From the NCBI RefSeq assembly GCF_900129235.1, contig NZ_FQUV01000007.1, positions 178,955-242,954 of the forward strand: DNA of 64,000 nt, in the 5' to 3' direction. Origin of the DNA: Litoreibacter ascidiaceicola (GTDB taxonomy: Bacteria; Pseudomonadota; Alphaproteobacteria; Rhodobacterales; Rhodobacteraceae). Shown one piece after another: positions 35,705 through 44,867 of this stretch (positions are counted from its first letter, which is position 1; each line of letters begins with the position of its first letter). Both the position numbers and the translations under genes were made by a program. Below the pieces are notes generated by a model that saw only the letters and a list, made by a program, of their open reading frames with translations, was not told the origin of the DNA and ran no database searches.

Positions 35705-36346
35705 CTAACCCCGTCGGTCGCAGCGCGCGTATCTGCTGTTCTCGCTTTCGGCACCGTGTTTCGGCCGGTTCGTAACCATCCGGAACTGCTTTATCTCGTT
35801 GATCGACATCCAATGCATTTCATCTGCATCTGCGACATCCAATGTGAACCAATAAAAATCAGATGGGATTCCGACTGCGCGATAGTAGTCCAGATAGCCA
35901 TCATGGGCGCTTGAGCTGTCCGGGAAGTCGGCACCTTGTTTATTGCCTGCGGCCCAGCTGTGAACCCCGACGCACGCGCCTTTCTCGATGATACGTTGCT
36001 TACCAGCGAGGAACATGTCGGTTCCGCCTGATGAGATAAGTCCTTTGGCGGGTACGATAGTTGTCAGTCCGGCTTTGCGGATCAAAAGCGAGGCTTGCAG
36101 ATTTGCGGCATCATCGGCCGAGCCGGGGACATTGTTGAGAACCAGAATTCTGATATCGGGGCGATCACCAATGGCCTTGGCCACGCGTCCGGGGGTTCTG
36201 CTATCAATAACTCCATTGGCGACAAAGTATTTGCCCTGCACTTTGATCGAAAACGGACGGTCCGCTGCAAGCGTTGCGGTTGCTTGGAGTAGGCCGACTA
36301 GGATGACGCAAGTAGCTAGGCCGCTGCCTATAATTTTTCTTAACAT
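35705..36346 (-). CDS. Periplasmic ClpP/crotonase-fold protein (COG3904-like)
   Basis: A 213-residue protein with signal peptide (about 1-28, ATATLAAD). The following domain has VIDSRTPGRVAKAI and a serine-protease-like pair: Ser105-Ser106 in GLISSGGTDMFLAG and His129 in GVHSWAAG. This pattern matches predicted periplasmic ClpP-like proteins, but substrate and activity are unknown. The C-terminal tail (after residue 190) is basic and Arg-rich. It stands between the Usp gene and the rpsA leader. Confidence 0.7.
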   Translation of the reverse strand: MLRKIIGSGLATCVILVGLLQATATLAADRPFSIKVQGKYFVANGVIDSRTPGRVAKAIGDRPDIRILVLNNVPGSADDAANLQASLLIRKAGLTTIVPAKGLISSGGTDMFLAGKQRIIEKGACVGVHSWAAGNKQGADFPDSSSAHDGYLDYYRAVGIPSDFYWFTLDVADADEMHWMSINEIKQFRMVTNRPKHGAESENSRYARCDRRG

Positions 36347-36521
36347 GATAATTACTTCCTTCTAAATCGCAGGACAGACAGTCCGCCCCTATGCTTACGT
36401 AGGGTAACCTGACGGTCAGTTATTCGCCTAATCATTCCCGGAGTAGGGATCATTCGGTTCTGAAGAGCCAAGATTGTATCGTGTGTTACTTGCTCTCCCG
36501 CTCAACCCACGCTATACGCGC

Positions 36522-36586
36522 GACTGTCTAAGGGGCGAGAACAGTCTCAGGGCGAGCAGGGTCGGTTTTCCGGCCCTTCTTGTTTT
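36522..36586 (+). ncRNA. Two hairpins with T-tract: rpsA attenuator or end of a small RNA
   Basis: GACTGT/ACAGTC forms a first hairpin (about 36522-36545). AGGGTCGG (36558-36565), TTTT loop and CCGGCCCT (36570-36577) form a second, followed by TCTTGTTTT. This is a good intrinsic terminator about 90 bp upstream of the rpsA start inside a 331-bp gap (36347-36677) that has no gene. It could attenuate rpsA or end a small RNA started near 36440; the sequence alone does not decide. Confidence 0.5.
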
Positions 36587-36677
36587 GAAAAAGCCCACGC
36601 GACCAACATGAAACCCAAAGACCGGCGGAGACAACCGCTCGGCCCGCATAAACATTAGATTAGGACACACACGCCTC

Positions 36678-38357
36678 ATGGCTCAAAACGCATCTATGGA
36701 GGAATTCGAAGCCCTCTTGAACGAAAGCTTCGAAATGGACACGCCGGACGAAGGTTCGGTTGTCAAAGGCAAAGTACTGGCGATCGAAGCCGGCCAAGCC
36801 ATCATCGATATCGGCTACAAAATGGAAGGCCGTATCGACCTTAAAGAATTCGCAGAACCAGGCGAATCCGCAAAAATCGAAGTGGGTGACGAAGTTGAGG
36901 TTTTCCTCGACCGCGTTGAGAACGCCCGCGGCGAAGCCTCCATCAGCCGCGACAAAGCGCGCCGCGAGGAAGCTTGGGACCGTCTGGAAAAAGCCTACGC
37001 AGACGAAGAGCGCGTCGAAGGCGCAATCTTTGGCCGCGTCAAAGGTGGCTTCACCGTGGATCTGGGCGGCGCAGTTGCGTTCCTTCCCGGCTCCCAAGTC
37101 GACGTGCGCCCTGTACGCGACGCAGGCCCACTGATGGGCATGAAGCAGCCGTTCCAAATCCTGAAAATGGACCGTCGCCGTGGCAACATCGTTGTGTCCC
37201 GTCGCGCCATTCTGGAAGAATCGCGTGCTGAACAGCGTGCAGAAGTCATCGGCAACCTCACCGAAGGTCAGGCTGTTGACGGCGTGGTCAAAAACATCAC
37301 CGAGTACGGCGCATTCGTCGACCTTGGCGGCGTAGACGGCCTGCTGCACGTCACCGACATGGCATGGCGCCGCGTCAACGACCCGCGCGAGATCCTGACA
37401 ATTGGCGAAACCGTCAAGGTTCAGGTCATCAAGATCAACAAAGAGACCCACCGTATCTCCCTCGGCATGAAACAGCTGCAGGACGATCCATGGGGTGAAG
37501 TTGCCGCGAAATACGCTCTGGACTCCGTGCATCAGGGCCGCGTCACCAACATCACCGATTACGGCGCATTTGTTGAGCTGGAACCCGGTGTTGAAGGTCT
37601 TGTCCACGTCTCCGAGATGTCTTGGACCAAGAAGAACGTGCACCCCGGCAAAATCGTGTCCACTTCGCAAGAAGTCGAAGTCATGGTTCTGGAAATCGAC
37701 AGCGCCAAGCGCCGCGTTTCCCTGGGTCTCAAGCAGACACAGCGCAACCCATGGGAAGTGTTCGCAGAGAACAACCCTGTCGGCAAAGAGATCGAAGGCG
37801 AAGTCAAGAACATCACCGAGTTCGGTCTGTTCGTTGGTCTCGACAACGACATCGACGGCATGGTTCACCTGTCCGACATCACATGGGATGGCCGTGGCGA
37901 AGACGCACTGGGCGACTTCCGCAAAGGCGACATGGTCAAGGCCGTTGTCACCGAAGTGGACGTTGAGAAAGAGCGTATCTCGCTCTCGATCAAAGCTCTG
38001 GACGGCTCGTTCGACACTGCTGTGGACGGCGTCAAGCGCGGCTCCATCATCACCGTCGAAGTTACCTCGATCGAAGAGGGCGGCATCGAAGTTGAATATG
38101 AAGGCGCTAAATCCTTCATCCGTCGCTCCGACCTGTCGCGTGATCGTGCCGAGCAACGTCCCGAGCGCTTCGGCGTTGGCGACAAGCTGGACGTGCGTGT
38201 GACCAATGTGGACGCCAAGACCCGCCGTTTGGGTCTGTCCATCAAGGCACGCGAGATTGCGGAAGAGAAAGAAGCAGTCGAGCAGTATGGCTCCTCTGAT
38301 AGCGGCGCGTCCTTGGGTGATATCCTTGGTGCGGCTCTGAAGTCCGACGACGAGTAA
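36678..38357 (+). CDS. rpsA: 30S ribosomal protein S1
   Basis: A 559-residue protein with six S1 repeats, e.g. GSVVKGKVLAIEAGQAIIDIGYKMEGRIDL (repeat 1), DGVVKNITEYGAFVDLGGVDGLLHVTDMAW (repeat 3) and GRVTNITDYGAFVELEPGVEGLVHVSEMSW (repeat 4). It binds mRNA at the 30S platform. Codon use is strongly biased, as for a highly expressed gene. The ATG at 36678 begins MAQNASMEEFEALLNESFE, the usual alphaproteobacterial start. A strong terminator follows, then ihfB. Confidence 0.97.
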   Translation: MAQNASMEEFEALLNESFEMDTPDEGSVVKGKVLAIEAGQAIIDIGYKMEGRIDLKEFAEPGESAKIEVGDEVEVFLDRVENARGEASISRDKARREEAWDRLEKAYADEERVEGAIFGRVKGGFTVDLGGAVAFLPGSQVDVRPVRDAGPLMGMKQPFQILKMDRRRGNIVVSRRAILEESRAEQRAEVIGNLTEGQAVDGVVKNITEYGAFVDLGGVDGLLHVTDMAWRRVNDPREILTIGETVKVQVIKINKETHRISLGMKQLQDDPWGEVAAKYALDSVHQGRVTNITDYGAFVELEPGVEGLVHVSEMSWTKKNVHPGKIVSTSQEVEVMVLEIDSAKRRVSLGLKQTQRNPWEVFAENNPVGKEIEGEVKNITEFGLFVGLDNDIDGMVHLSDITWDGRGEDALGDFRKGDMVKAVVTEVDVEKERISLSIKALDGSFDTAVDGVKRGSIITVEVTSIEEGGIEVEYEGAKSFIRRSDLSRDRAEQRPERFGVGDKLDVRVTNVDAKTRRLGLSIKAREIAEEKEAVEQYGSSDSGASLGDILGAALKSDDE

Positions 38358-38379
38358 ACGCTCTCGTTAAAGTTTGAGG

Positions 38380-38410
38380 ACGGCCCTGCCAGTAATGGTG
38401 GGGCCGTTTT
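38380..38410 (+). terminator. Rho-independent terminator of rpsA
   Basis: ACGGCCC-TGCCA pairs with TGGTG-GGGCCGT, then TTTTCATTT. Confidence 0.88.
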
Positions 38411-38652
38411 CATTTGAAGGGCGCGTCCCGAATCGACCTGAATTTGGTCCTTCGTGCCAAGCGGCTTGCGTCCATTTGTGTGACACAGAGACGCAATTTG
38501 TGACGCCAAGCGGTATTTTTCACGCTATTTTCTCGTGCATGACCGCGCTGCCCCTACGGTAAACGCTTCCCTCAGTTGGATTATTTGTCCTATAGTTCAC
38601 CGAAGCACGGTGGCCACCCGTTGCACTAACAAAGTCCTGGGGAGGATATTTG

Positions 38653-38940
38653 ATGATACGCTCTGAGCTGATCCAAAAGATCGCCGATGAAAACCCGCAC
38701 CTGTACCAACGGGATGTAGAGCGCATCGTGAACACCATCTTCGAAGAAATCGTGGACGCTGTAGCCTCGGGCAACCGTGTGGAGTTGCGTGGCTTCGGCG
38801 CGTTCTCCGTAAAAAAGCGCGACGCGCGCACTGGCCGTAACCCGCGCACAGGCGAAAGTGTCCATGTCGAAGAGAAGCATGTGCCTTTCTTCAAGACCGG
38901 CAAGCTGCTACGAGACCGTCTCAACGGAAACGAAAGCTGA
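38653..38940 (+). CDS. ihfB: Integration host factor beta subunit
   Basis: A 95-residue HU/IHF-type DNA-bending protein: [30 protein letters not shown], the family signature [22 protein letters not shown] and [17 protein letters not shown]. The beta-ribbon arms carry the RNPRTG motif. ATG 38653 follows GGAGG at 38641-38645. It bends DNA for transcription, replication and site-specific recombination, including by integrases such as those at 55-63 kb. Standard position after rpsA. Confidence 0.96.
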   Translation: MIRSELIQKIADENPHLYQRDVERIVNTIFEEIVDAVASGNRVELRGFGAFSVKKRDARTGRNPRTGESVHVEEKHVPFFKTGKLLRDRLNGNES

Positions 38941-38945
38941 ACTAA

Positions 38946-39305
38946 ATGCGCTACATTCGCTATGTGTTTATGGCCGTCGTCGGCCTCTCCTTGATTCTGG
39001 TCGCCCTTGCCAACCGCGGTATGGTCACGATCAAGCTGCTGCCTGAAGAAATGGCGGCCTATCTGGGGCAGCCCCTGTCCTATGACTTGCCCCTGTTCGT
39101 CGTGATCTTTGGTGGCATCATCGTCGGTTTGCTGATCGGTTTCGTTTGGGAATGGTTCCGTGAGCACAAGCACCGCGCCGACGCCCGCCTGCAAAAGCGT
39201 GAGAAGGAAAAGCTGGAGCGCGAGGTCAAAGGCCTCAAGCGCAAGTCGAATGAAGGCAAGGACGAAGTTCTGGCCCTGCTCGACGACAGCGCTGCTGCGC
39301 GCTAG
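38946..39305 (+). CDS. LapA-domain membrane protein
   Basis: A 119-residue protein with two N-terminal transmembrane helices (about 5-25 and 45-68, the latter FVVIFGGIIVGLLIGFVWEW) and a charged, Lys/Glu-rich cytoplasmic coiled tail. This is the LapA/YciS layout (lipopolysaccharide assembly protein A domain), linked to control of LPS synthesis in enterobacteria. It starts 5 bp after ihfB and is followed by trpF after 9 bp. Confidence 0.85.
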   Translation: MRYIRYVFMAVVGLSLILVALANRGMVTIKLLPEEMAAYLGQPLSYDLPLFVVIFGGIIVGLLIGFVWEWFREHKHRADARLQKREKEKLEREVKGLKRKSNEGKDEVLALLDDSAAAR

Positions 39306-39314
39306 GTCAATCGC

Positions 39315-39968
39315 ATGACAACCCGTGTCAAAATTTGCGGCTTGGGCCGCCCTGCTGATGTGGTCGCCTGCGTGGCGGCTGGTGCGGCCTATGTGGGGTT
39401 CGTCTTTTTCGAGAAATCCCCCAGACATCTAAGTTTGGAAGCTGCACACGCGCTTGCCATGGAGGTGCCGCTGGGCCTTGCCAAGGTGGCGCTGACGGTC
39501 AACGCGGACGATGCGGCGCTTGACGCTTTGATGGATCATGTGCCGCTGGATATGCTGCAACTTCATGGCTCCGAGAGCCCGGAGCGCGTGGCAGAGGTGC
39601 GCGACCGTTTTGGCCTGCCGGTGATGAAAGCCGTCGGCATCGCCGATGAAGGCGATCTGGCGGTGCTGGAGGATTACATGCGTGTGGCCGATCAGATTCT
39701 GGTCGATGCCAAGCCGCCGAAAGGTGCTGATTTGCCGGGGGGTAACGGCTTGGCCTTTGACTGGGGTCTGCTGGCGGGGCGTCGCTGGTCAGTTCCATGG
39801 ATGCTTGCTGGCGGGTTAGCGCCAGACAATGTGGCGGAGGCGATCCGCCTGACAGGCGCCAAGCAAGTCGACGTGTCTTCTGGTGTGGAAAGTGCGCGCG
39901 GAATTAAAGACGGGGCGCTAATCAAACAGTTTGTGGCTGCAGCCCTCGACGATACACCCAAGCTGTAG
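39315..39968 (+). CDS. trpF: Phosphoribosylanthranilate isomerase
   Basis: A 217-residue TIM-barrel enzyme of tryptophan synthesis. Seen: [12 protein letters not shown] at the start (catalytic Cys region), [25 protein letters not shown] and the phosphate site [15 protein letters not shown]. It precedes trpB, with trpA elsewhere (51325, opposite strand). Confidence 0.96.
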   Translation: MTTRVKICGLGRPADVVACVAAGAAYVGFVFFEKSPRHLSLEAAHALAMEVPLGLAKVALTVNADDAALDALMDHVPLDMLQLHGSESPERVAEVRDRFGLPVMKAVGIADEGDLAVLEDYMRVADQILVDAKPPKGADLPGGNGLAFDWGLLAGRRWSVPWMLAGGLAPDNVAEAIRLTGAKQVDVSSGVESARGIKDGALIKQFVAAALDDTPKL

Positions 39969-40052
39969 TTTCCGCACCTCGCGTCGGCCTTGCGCTTTAC
40001 CCCGACGGGTTCACGGGCTACATCAACAGAGTTGCAACGGGAGTGTTCCAAA

Positions 40053-41285
40053 ATGCCTGATGATCTGCTGAACAGCTACAAAACCGGCCCTGACGAAAAG
40101 GGCCGCTTTGGCGATTTTGGCGGGCGCTTTGTGTCCGAAACTCTTATGCCGCTGATTCTAGAGCTGGAAGAGCAATACGAGCACGCCAAAACCGACAAGT
40201 CCTTCTGGGACGAGATGGATTTTCTGTGGAAGCATTACGTGGGCCGCCCTTCGCCAATGTATCACGCCGAGCGTCTGTCCGAGCATCTGGGTGGCGCGAA
40301 AGTCTACATGAAGCGTGACGAGCTGAACCACACCGGCGCGCATAAGATCAACAATGTGCTGGGCCAGATCATACTTGCCCGTCGCATGGGCAAAACGCGC
40401 ATCATCGCGGAAACCGGTGCGGGCCAGCATGGCGTTGCTACCGCGACTGTTTGCGCCAAGTTCGGCCTGAAATGCGTCGTCTACATGGGCGCGCATGACG
40501 TGGAGCGTCAGGCACCCAACGTGTTCCGCATGCGCCTGCTGGGTGCCGAGGTGGTGTCTGTGACCTCCGGCCGTGGCACGCTGAAAGACGCGATGAACGA
40601 CGCGATGCGCGACTGGGTGACCAACGTGCGCGATACGTTTTACTGCATCGGCACGGTCGCCGGCCCGCACCCGTACCCCGCTATGGTTCGCGATTTTCAG
40701 GCGATCATCGGCAACGAAGCCAAAGAGCAATTGATGGAGGCCGAAGGCCGTCTGCCCGATACGCTGGTCGCTGCCATCGGCGGCGGCTCTAACGCGATGG
40801 GTCTGTTCTTCCCGTTCCTTGATGACAAGGACGTCGAGATCATCGGCGTCGAAGCTGGCGGCAAGGGCGTAAACGCCAAGATGGAGCATTGCGCGTCTTT
40901 GACTGGGGGTCGCCCCGGCGTGCTGCATGGCAACCGCACCTACCTGCTGCAAGATGATGACGGGCAAATCCTTGAGGGTTTCTCGATTTCCGCCGGTCTG
41001 GACTATCCGGGCATCGGGCCGGAGCATTCGTGGTTGCATGAAATTGGCCGCGCGCAATATGTGGCAATCACCGATAAAGAGGCGCTGGAAGCTTTCCAGC
41101 TGTGCTGTTCTTTGGAAGGGATTATTCCTGCGTTGGAGCCATCCCACGCGCTGGCCCATGTGATGAAGATCGCGCCTGATCTGCCAAAGGATCATATCAT
41201 CTGCATGAACATGTGCGGACGCGGCGACAAAGACATCTTCACCGTCGCCCGCGCACTGGGCTTCGAGATGGGCGAATTCGCCTGA
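40053..41285 (+). CDS. trpB: Tryptophan synthase beta chain
   Basis: A 410-residue PLP enzyme. Seen: [17 protein letters not shown], the PLP lysine in [27 protein letters not shown], the PLP phosphate loop [10 protein letters not shown] and the C-terminal [13 protein letters not shown]. It condenses indole and serine. The frame is open to 39990, but ATG 40053 with GGGAG upstream and the common N-terminus [12 protein letters not shown] fix the start. Confidence 0.97.
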   Translation: MPDDLLNSYKTGPDEKGRFGDFGGRFVSETLMPLILELEEQYEHAKTDKSFWDEMDFLWKHYVGRPSPMYHAERLSEHLGGAKVYMKRDELNHTGAHKINNVLGQIILARRMGKTRIIAETGAGQHGVATATVCAKFGLKCVVYMGAHDVERQAPNVFRMRLLGAEVVSVTSGRGTLKDAMNDAMRDWVTNVRDTFYCIGTVAGPHPYPAMVRDFQAIIGNEAKEQLMEAEGRLPDTLVAAIGGGSNAMGLFFPFLDDKDVEIIGVEAGGKGVNAKMEHCASLTGGRPGVLHGNRTYLLQDDDGQILEGFSISAGLDYPGIGPEHSWLHEIGRAQYVAITDKEALEAFQLCCSLEGIIPALEPSHALAHVMKIAPDLPKDHIICMNMCGRGDKDIFTVARALGFEMGEFA

Positions 41286-41305
41286 TCGCCTGACCAGACC
41301 TAAAG

Positions 41306-41334
41306 AAAAAGGCGCCCTTGGAGGCGCCTTTTTT
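41306..41334. terminator. Bidirectional terminator between trpB and the DUF2237 gene
   Basis: AAAAAGGCGCC, loop CTTGGA, GGCGCCTTTTTT: perfect stem with A-tract on one side and T-tract on the other, placed between two convergent genes. Confidence 0.92.
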
Positions 41335-41360
41335 CGTTTAAACTGCGCTCCGGCGGGGCG

Positions 41361-41738
41361 TTAATTGGCGTCCAGCGCGTTCTGAACCAGCACCTCCAGC
41401 GGCACGATATCAAGCGCCCGCTGATGGGTGGAGGCGAGGCGGATTTTCGGGGCCGCGCCCTCTTCATGGGCTTGCAGGAACCGCGCGGCACAAAGGCACC
41501 ATTGGTCACCGGGGTTCAGTCCGGCAAAGCCGTATTCCGGTCGTGGTGTGGACAGGTCATTACCCAGATATTTGGAGAAGGCCAGAAACTCGGCGGTCAT
41601 GATCGCGCAGACCGTGTGGCTGCCCTGATCCATCGGCCCTGTATCGCAGCACCCATTCCTGAAAAATCCCGTGACGGGGTCGTCAGAGCAGCTTTTCAGC
41701 TCGTCGCCCAACACATTGAGAGATGGCTCGCGTTTCAT
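41361..41738 (-). CDS. DUF2237 family protein
   Basis: A 125-residue cysteine-containing protein matching DUF2237 along its length: DDPVTGFFRNGCCDTGPMDQGSHTVCAIMT, the region LSTPRPEYGFAGLNPGDQWCLCAARF and ATHQRALDIV-like STHQRALDIV. The family is conserved and of unknown function. It lies 3 bp downstream of the DUF2332 gene on the same strand. Confidence 0.92.
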   Translation of the reverse strand: MKREPSLNVLGDELKSCSDDPVTGFFRNGCCDTGPMDQGSHTVCAIMTAEFLAFSKYLGNDLSTPRPEYGFAGLNPGDQWCLCAARFLQAHEEGAAPKIRLASTHQRALDIVPLEVLVQNALDAN

Positions 41739-41741
41739 GTT

Positions 41742-42764
41742 TTAGCTCCAGTTAACCCAACGCCCGTGAAAATCCGCACGGCCCAGATCAAGACCTAGTG
41801 CACCGGGCCAAAGCCGCAAGGTGAGTTTTGCACCTTGGCCACCTGCGCCGTCATCGGTCTCCATGGAGAACCATGCCAAAGGGGCATCCGCCGTCGCGCG
41901 TTCAGCGGCTGACTGAATGGCGGCCTTGCAACGGGCCTGCACGGTATCGGGAAAATATTGCCACGCGATTGTGTGAAACAGGAAATGGGTGCTTCCGGGA
42001 TAGGTGCGCGCAAGGCGCGCCTCCAGCCAATCGGCGGCGTCAGCACGGTCAACGGGCGCACGCGGCAAGTCCAGCGCAGCGTTGGTCAGGGCAAGCCGCT
42101 CTGGCTGGTCGGCCCAGAGATAGGCGCGGAGGCGGTCGGCATCTTGGGCGGTTGTTAACGGGTTCAGGTCGACCCCGCGACGCTCCACGACCAAAAGCGG
42201 TGTCTCGCAGGGCGGTGGGCCGACCCAGTCAGGTGAAAGCGTCAATGCGGGCGATTGCGCGCCATAGCTGTGCCCGTCCACGGCGACGGCGTAGCGGTCG
42301 AAGTTCAGGTTCAACCCTGCGCTTGCACCCAGCTCCGACACGGTCAGGGGCAGCCCGAAATGCGCGCAGGTTTGCAACGCTGCGGGCAGGATCGCTGCGC
42401 TGCGCCGCACCTCGTTGGTCTGTGGCGCGCTGTTGAGGAATGTGTCGATGAAGGACGCCTCAGCCATCAGGGTTTGCTCGAGCGCGGTCCACAGCGTGTC
42501 GTCATTCGCGACATGCGGCGGGTAGGCTTTTGCCAACGGGCTGTCCGGCGCGGCCAAGACCAACGCATGCAGCGCGCCAGCCAAGCGCAACGGCACCGAA
42601 TGCCCCCTTGGGCTAAGGTCGCCTTCCCAATTGAACAGCCGTTCAGTGAGCGGGGTAGTCGGGCGCAGGCGGTCGGCCAACAGCGTCAGCATCCGCGCCA
42701 TGAAAGGAGAGCCGAGCGCCTCGCAATGGCCCGCCTGATCGCGCAGCGCGTCGGGTAGGTTCAC
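41742..42764 (-). CDS. DUF2332 family protein
   Basis: A 340-residue protein with the family features RLAGALHALVLAAPDSPLAKAYPP, ELGASAGLNLNFDRYA (a methyltransferase-like glycine loop) and HFLFHTIAWQYFP. Function unknown; a SAM-binding fold is plausible. Its ATG overlaps the stop of the serine hydrolase gene upstream (ATGA), so the two are coupled. Confidence 0.87.
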   Translation of the reverse strand: MNLPDALRDQAGHCEALGSPFMARMLTLLADRLRPTTPLTERLFNWEGDLSPRGHSVPLRLAGALHALVLAAPDSPLAKAYPPHVANDDTLWTALEQTLMAEASFIDTFLNSAPQTNEVRRSAAILPAALQTCAHFGLPLTVSELGASAGLNLNFDRYAVAVDGHSYGAQSPALTLSPDWVGPPPCETPLLVVERRGVDLNPLTTAQDADRLRAYLWADQPERLALTNAALDLPRAPVDRADAADWLEARLARTYPGSTHFLFHTIAWQYFPDTVQARCKAAIQSAAERATADAPLAWFSMETDDGAGGQGAKLTLRLWPGALGLDLGRADFHGRWVNWS

Positions 42765-43924
42765 AGGGCCGCTGCAATGGCACGGAACATGGCGACGTTT
42801 TCCTCGCTCACACCGGCCTCGCGAAACCTGCGGTCGGCGGCATTGGTGGCGATGACTACACCCAATGGGCGGTTGATATAGATGTACTGGCCGTAGACGC
42901 CACGAGCCATGAACTCACCCTCGTCCGCGCCCTTGGGGACCCACCATTGAAATCCGTAGCCAATCGCATCCGGCGCGGTCGGGGCGGTGGCCTCCGTCGA
43001 GGCATCGACCCAATCGGCCGGCACAATCTGTTGACCGTTCAACCGGCCCCGTTGCAGGAACATTTGCCCCATGCGGGCATAGTCGCGGGTGGTCATGTTC
43101 AGTCCGCCCAGCACGAAGGCCACGCCAACGCCGTCGGTCAGGTAGTAGGGGGCCTGTTCCAGCCCCATCGGACCAATTATTTTCTCGGACATCAGGTCGG
43201 GGATGGAGCGGCCAGTGGCACCGCGAATAACCATCGACAGCACATGGGTGTCGATGGAGACGTATTGCCATGTTTGCCCGGGTTCGGCGAAGGTTTCGGT
43301 CAGGTCTGCGGCGAACCCGTCCATCGTGCCGCCAAGCGCCAGCACGCGGCCCATGCGGTTAATGTCGGAGGATTTGTCCAGATAGTCCTCGTTGAAGGTC
43401 ACGCCGGACGACATGTTCAGCACGTTGCGGATCGTCGCCCGGTCATAGGCGGTGCCGATCAGGGCAGGGGCGTATTTGGTCACAGGGTCGTCGATGGAGG
43501 AGATGGAGCCGTCGTCCAGCAGCACGCCCATCAACGCAGACAGATAACTTTTGGCGACCGACCATGAGATCCGGCGGTCACCCGCCTCGGTGCCTTTGTA
43601 GTAGCTTTCATGCACGACCTGCCCGTTCTTGAGGGCCACAAGCGCTGTCACATCGCGGGCTTCAACCCAAGCCTGAGTTTGTGCGGGCAGCGTCGCGTCG
43701 GGGCCTTTAGGCAAAGGGCTTGGGGTGGCATCGGGCAAGGTAAGTTCGGTCGACAGGAACGCCTTGTCCATGTGAGAGAAGTTGCCGACGATCTTTTCCG
43801 GCGCGAACAGAGAGTTCACCGCCATCAAGCGCGTCAGCTCCTCGCGTTTCCAAATTCCTGCCAGAACCGCGACCACCACCAACAGCGCCACAAGGCGCAA
43901 CGCCCATTTCAAAACTAATCGCAT
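42761..43924 (-). CDS. Serine hydrolase, class C beta-lactamase fold
   Basis: A 387-residue protein with an N-terminal membrane anchor (about 7-25). A beta-lactamase-fold domain follows, with S-x-x-K as SVAKSYL (about residue 142) and a Tyr motif in the YVSID region (about 241). The pattern matches the 6-aminohexanoate-dimer hydrolase/EstB-like group. Likely anchored in the inner membrane facing the periplasm; substrate unknown. First gene of the pair with DUF2332, 25 bp after pth. Confidence 0.87.
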   Translation of the reverse strand: MRLVLKWALRLVALLVVVAVLAGIWKREELTRLMAVNSLFAPEKIVGNFSHMDKAFLSTELTLPDATPSPLPKGPDATLPAQTQAWVEARDVTALVALKNGQVVHESYYKGTEAGDRRISWSVAKSYLSALMGVLLDDGSISSIDDPVTKYAPALIGTAYDRATIRNVLNMSSGVTFNEDYLDKSSDINRMGRVLALGGTMDGFAADLTETFAEPGQTWQYVSIDTHVLSMVIRGATGRSIPDLMSEKIIGPMGLEQAPYYLTDGVGVAFVLGGLNMTTRDYARMGQMFLQRGRLNGQQIVPADWVDASTEATAPTAPDAIGYGFQWWVPKGADEGEFMARGVYGQYIYINRPLGVVIATNAADRRFREAGVSEENVAMFRAIAAAL

Positions 43925-43949
43925 CTGGTTGTCTCCGGTTGTGCTCCGC

Positions 43950-44624
43950 TCAGTTGAAACGATCCATCAGCTTTTGCAATGGGTTGCGTGTGTCTTCAGG
44001 CTCGGGCGCTGGTTCGGCTTTGGGCGCGGGCTTCGGCTTGCTGGTCGAGGAACGGGCAGGGGCCACTCGCAAGGCCACGGCATTCAGGAACTTCGCGCTG
44101 TCGCCTTCCGCCAGATAGGGCGCGCCGTCCGAGACACCGCGCAGCACGTCGTCAAGCCAGTCTTGTTCCGCCTTGGCAAAGTCGTTCAGCACATAGGACG
44201 GCACCTTGTCCTTGTGGCCGGGATGGCCCACGCCAAGGCGCACGCGGTCGTAATGCGGCCCGATATGCTGGTGGATGGAACGCAACCCGTTATGCCCCGC
44301 ATGTCCGCCACCGGATTTGCATTTGGTCTTGGCGGGGGCAAGGTCGATCTCGTCATGGAAGACGGTGATATCGGTGCTGTCGAGCTTGTAGAACCGCATC
44401 GCCTCGCCCACGGACTGGCCGGAGAGGTTCATGAAGGTCTCGGGCTTGAGCATCATCACCTTCTCGTGGCCAAGGCGGCCTTCGGTGATCTGGCCTTGGA
44501 ACTTGGATTTCCACGGCGCAAACCCGTGGTCCTGCGCAATGCGGTCCACGGCCATGAAGCCGATATTGTGCCGGTTCTGGCTATATTTTGCGCCCGGATT
44601 GCCGAGACCTACGAAGAGTTTCAT
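43950..44624 (-). CDS. pth: Peptidyl-tRNA hydrolase
   Basis: A 224-residue Pth: FVGLGNPGAKYSQNRHNIGFMAVD (catalytic His in the RHNIGF segment), KPETFMNLSGQSV, DEIDLAPAKTKCKSGGGHAGHNGLRS and RVRLGVGHPG. It recycles peptidyl-tRNA dropped from ribosomes. Beyond the normal end (about residue 185) is a Pro/Ala/Lys-rich tail of some 35 residues, common in alphaproteobacteria. In relatives rplY lies next to pth; here an SDR/TetR pair separates them. Confidence 0.95.
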   Translation of the reverse strand: MKLFVGLGNPGAKYSQNRHNIGFMAVDRIAQDHGFAPWKSKFQGQITEGRLGHEKVMMLKPETFMNLSGQSVGEAMRFYKLDSTDITVFHDEIDLAPAKTKCKSGGGHAGHNGLRSIHQHIGPHYDRVRLGVGHPGHKDKVPSYVLNDFAKAEQDWLDDVLRGVSDGAPYLAEGDSAKFLNAVALRVAPARSSTSKPKPAPKAEPAPEPEDTRNPLQKLMDRFN

Positions 44625-44867
44625 GACGGTGTTTTATCCGGTCCGTGTGCGGGGGGCCAGAGGGGTGGTGGATTTGGTGCGTCGCGTTTATTGGGGGCTG
44701 ATTGGACGTCGCAATTTTCTCAGTGGTGGCGTTGAATGGGAAGCTGGAGTGCTGGACATTTGAGCGTCTGCTTTGCGGGACAAAGCGCACTTTCGCTGCG
44801 CTCTGTCCGAATGGCTGGTATCGTTGTTTGGCTTTGTTTTTGGGTTCGGATCCCGTGTAGCGTCACC

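Noticed and set aside
36660..38156. 498-codon open frame on the minus strand opposite rpsA
   Set aside because: It is an antisense shadow of the strongly biased S1 gene codons; the plus strand encodes six S1 repeats.
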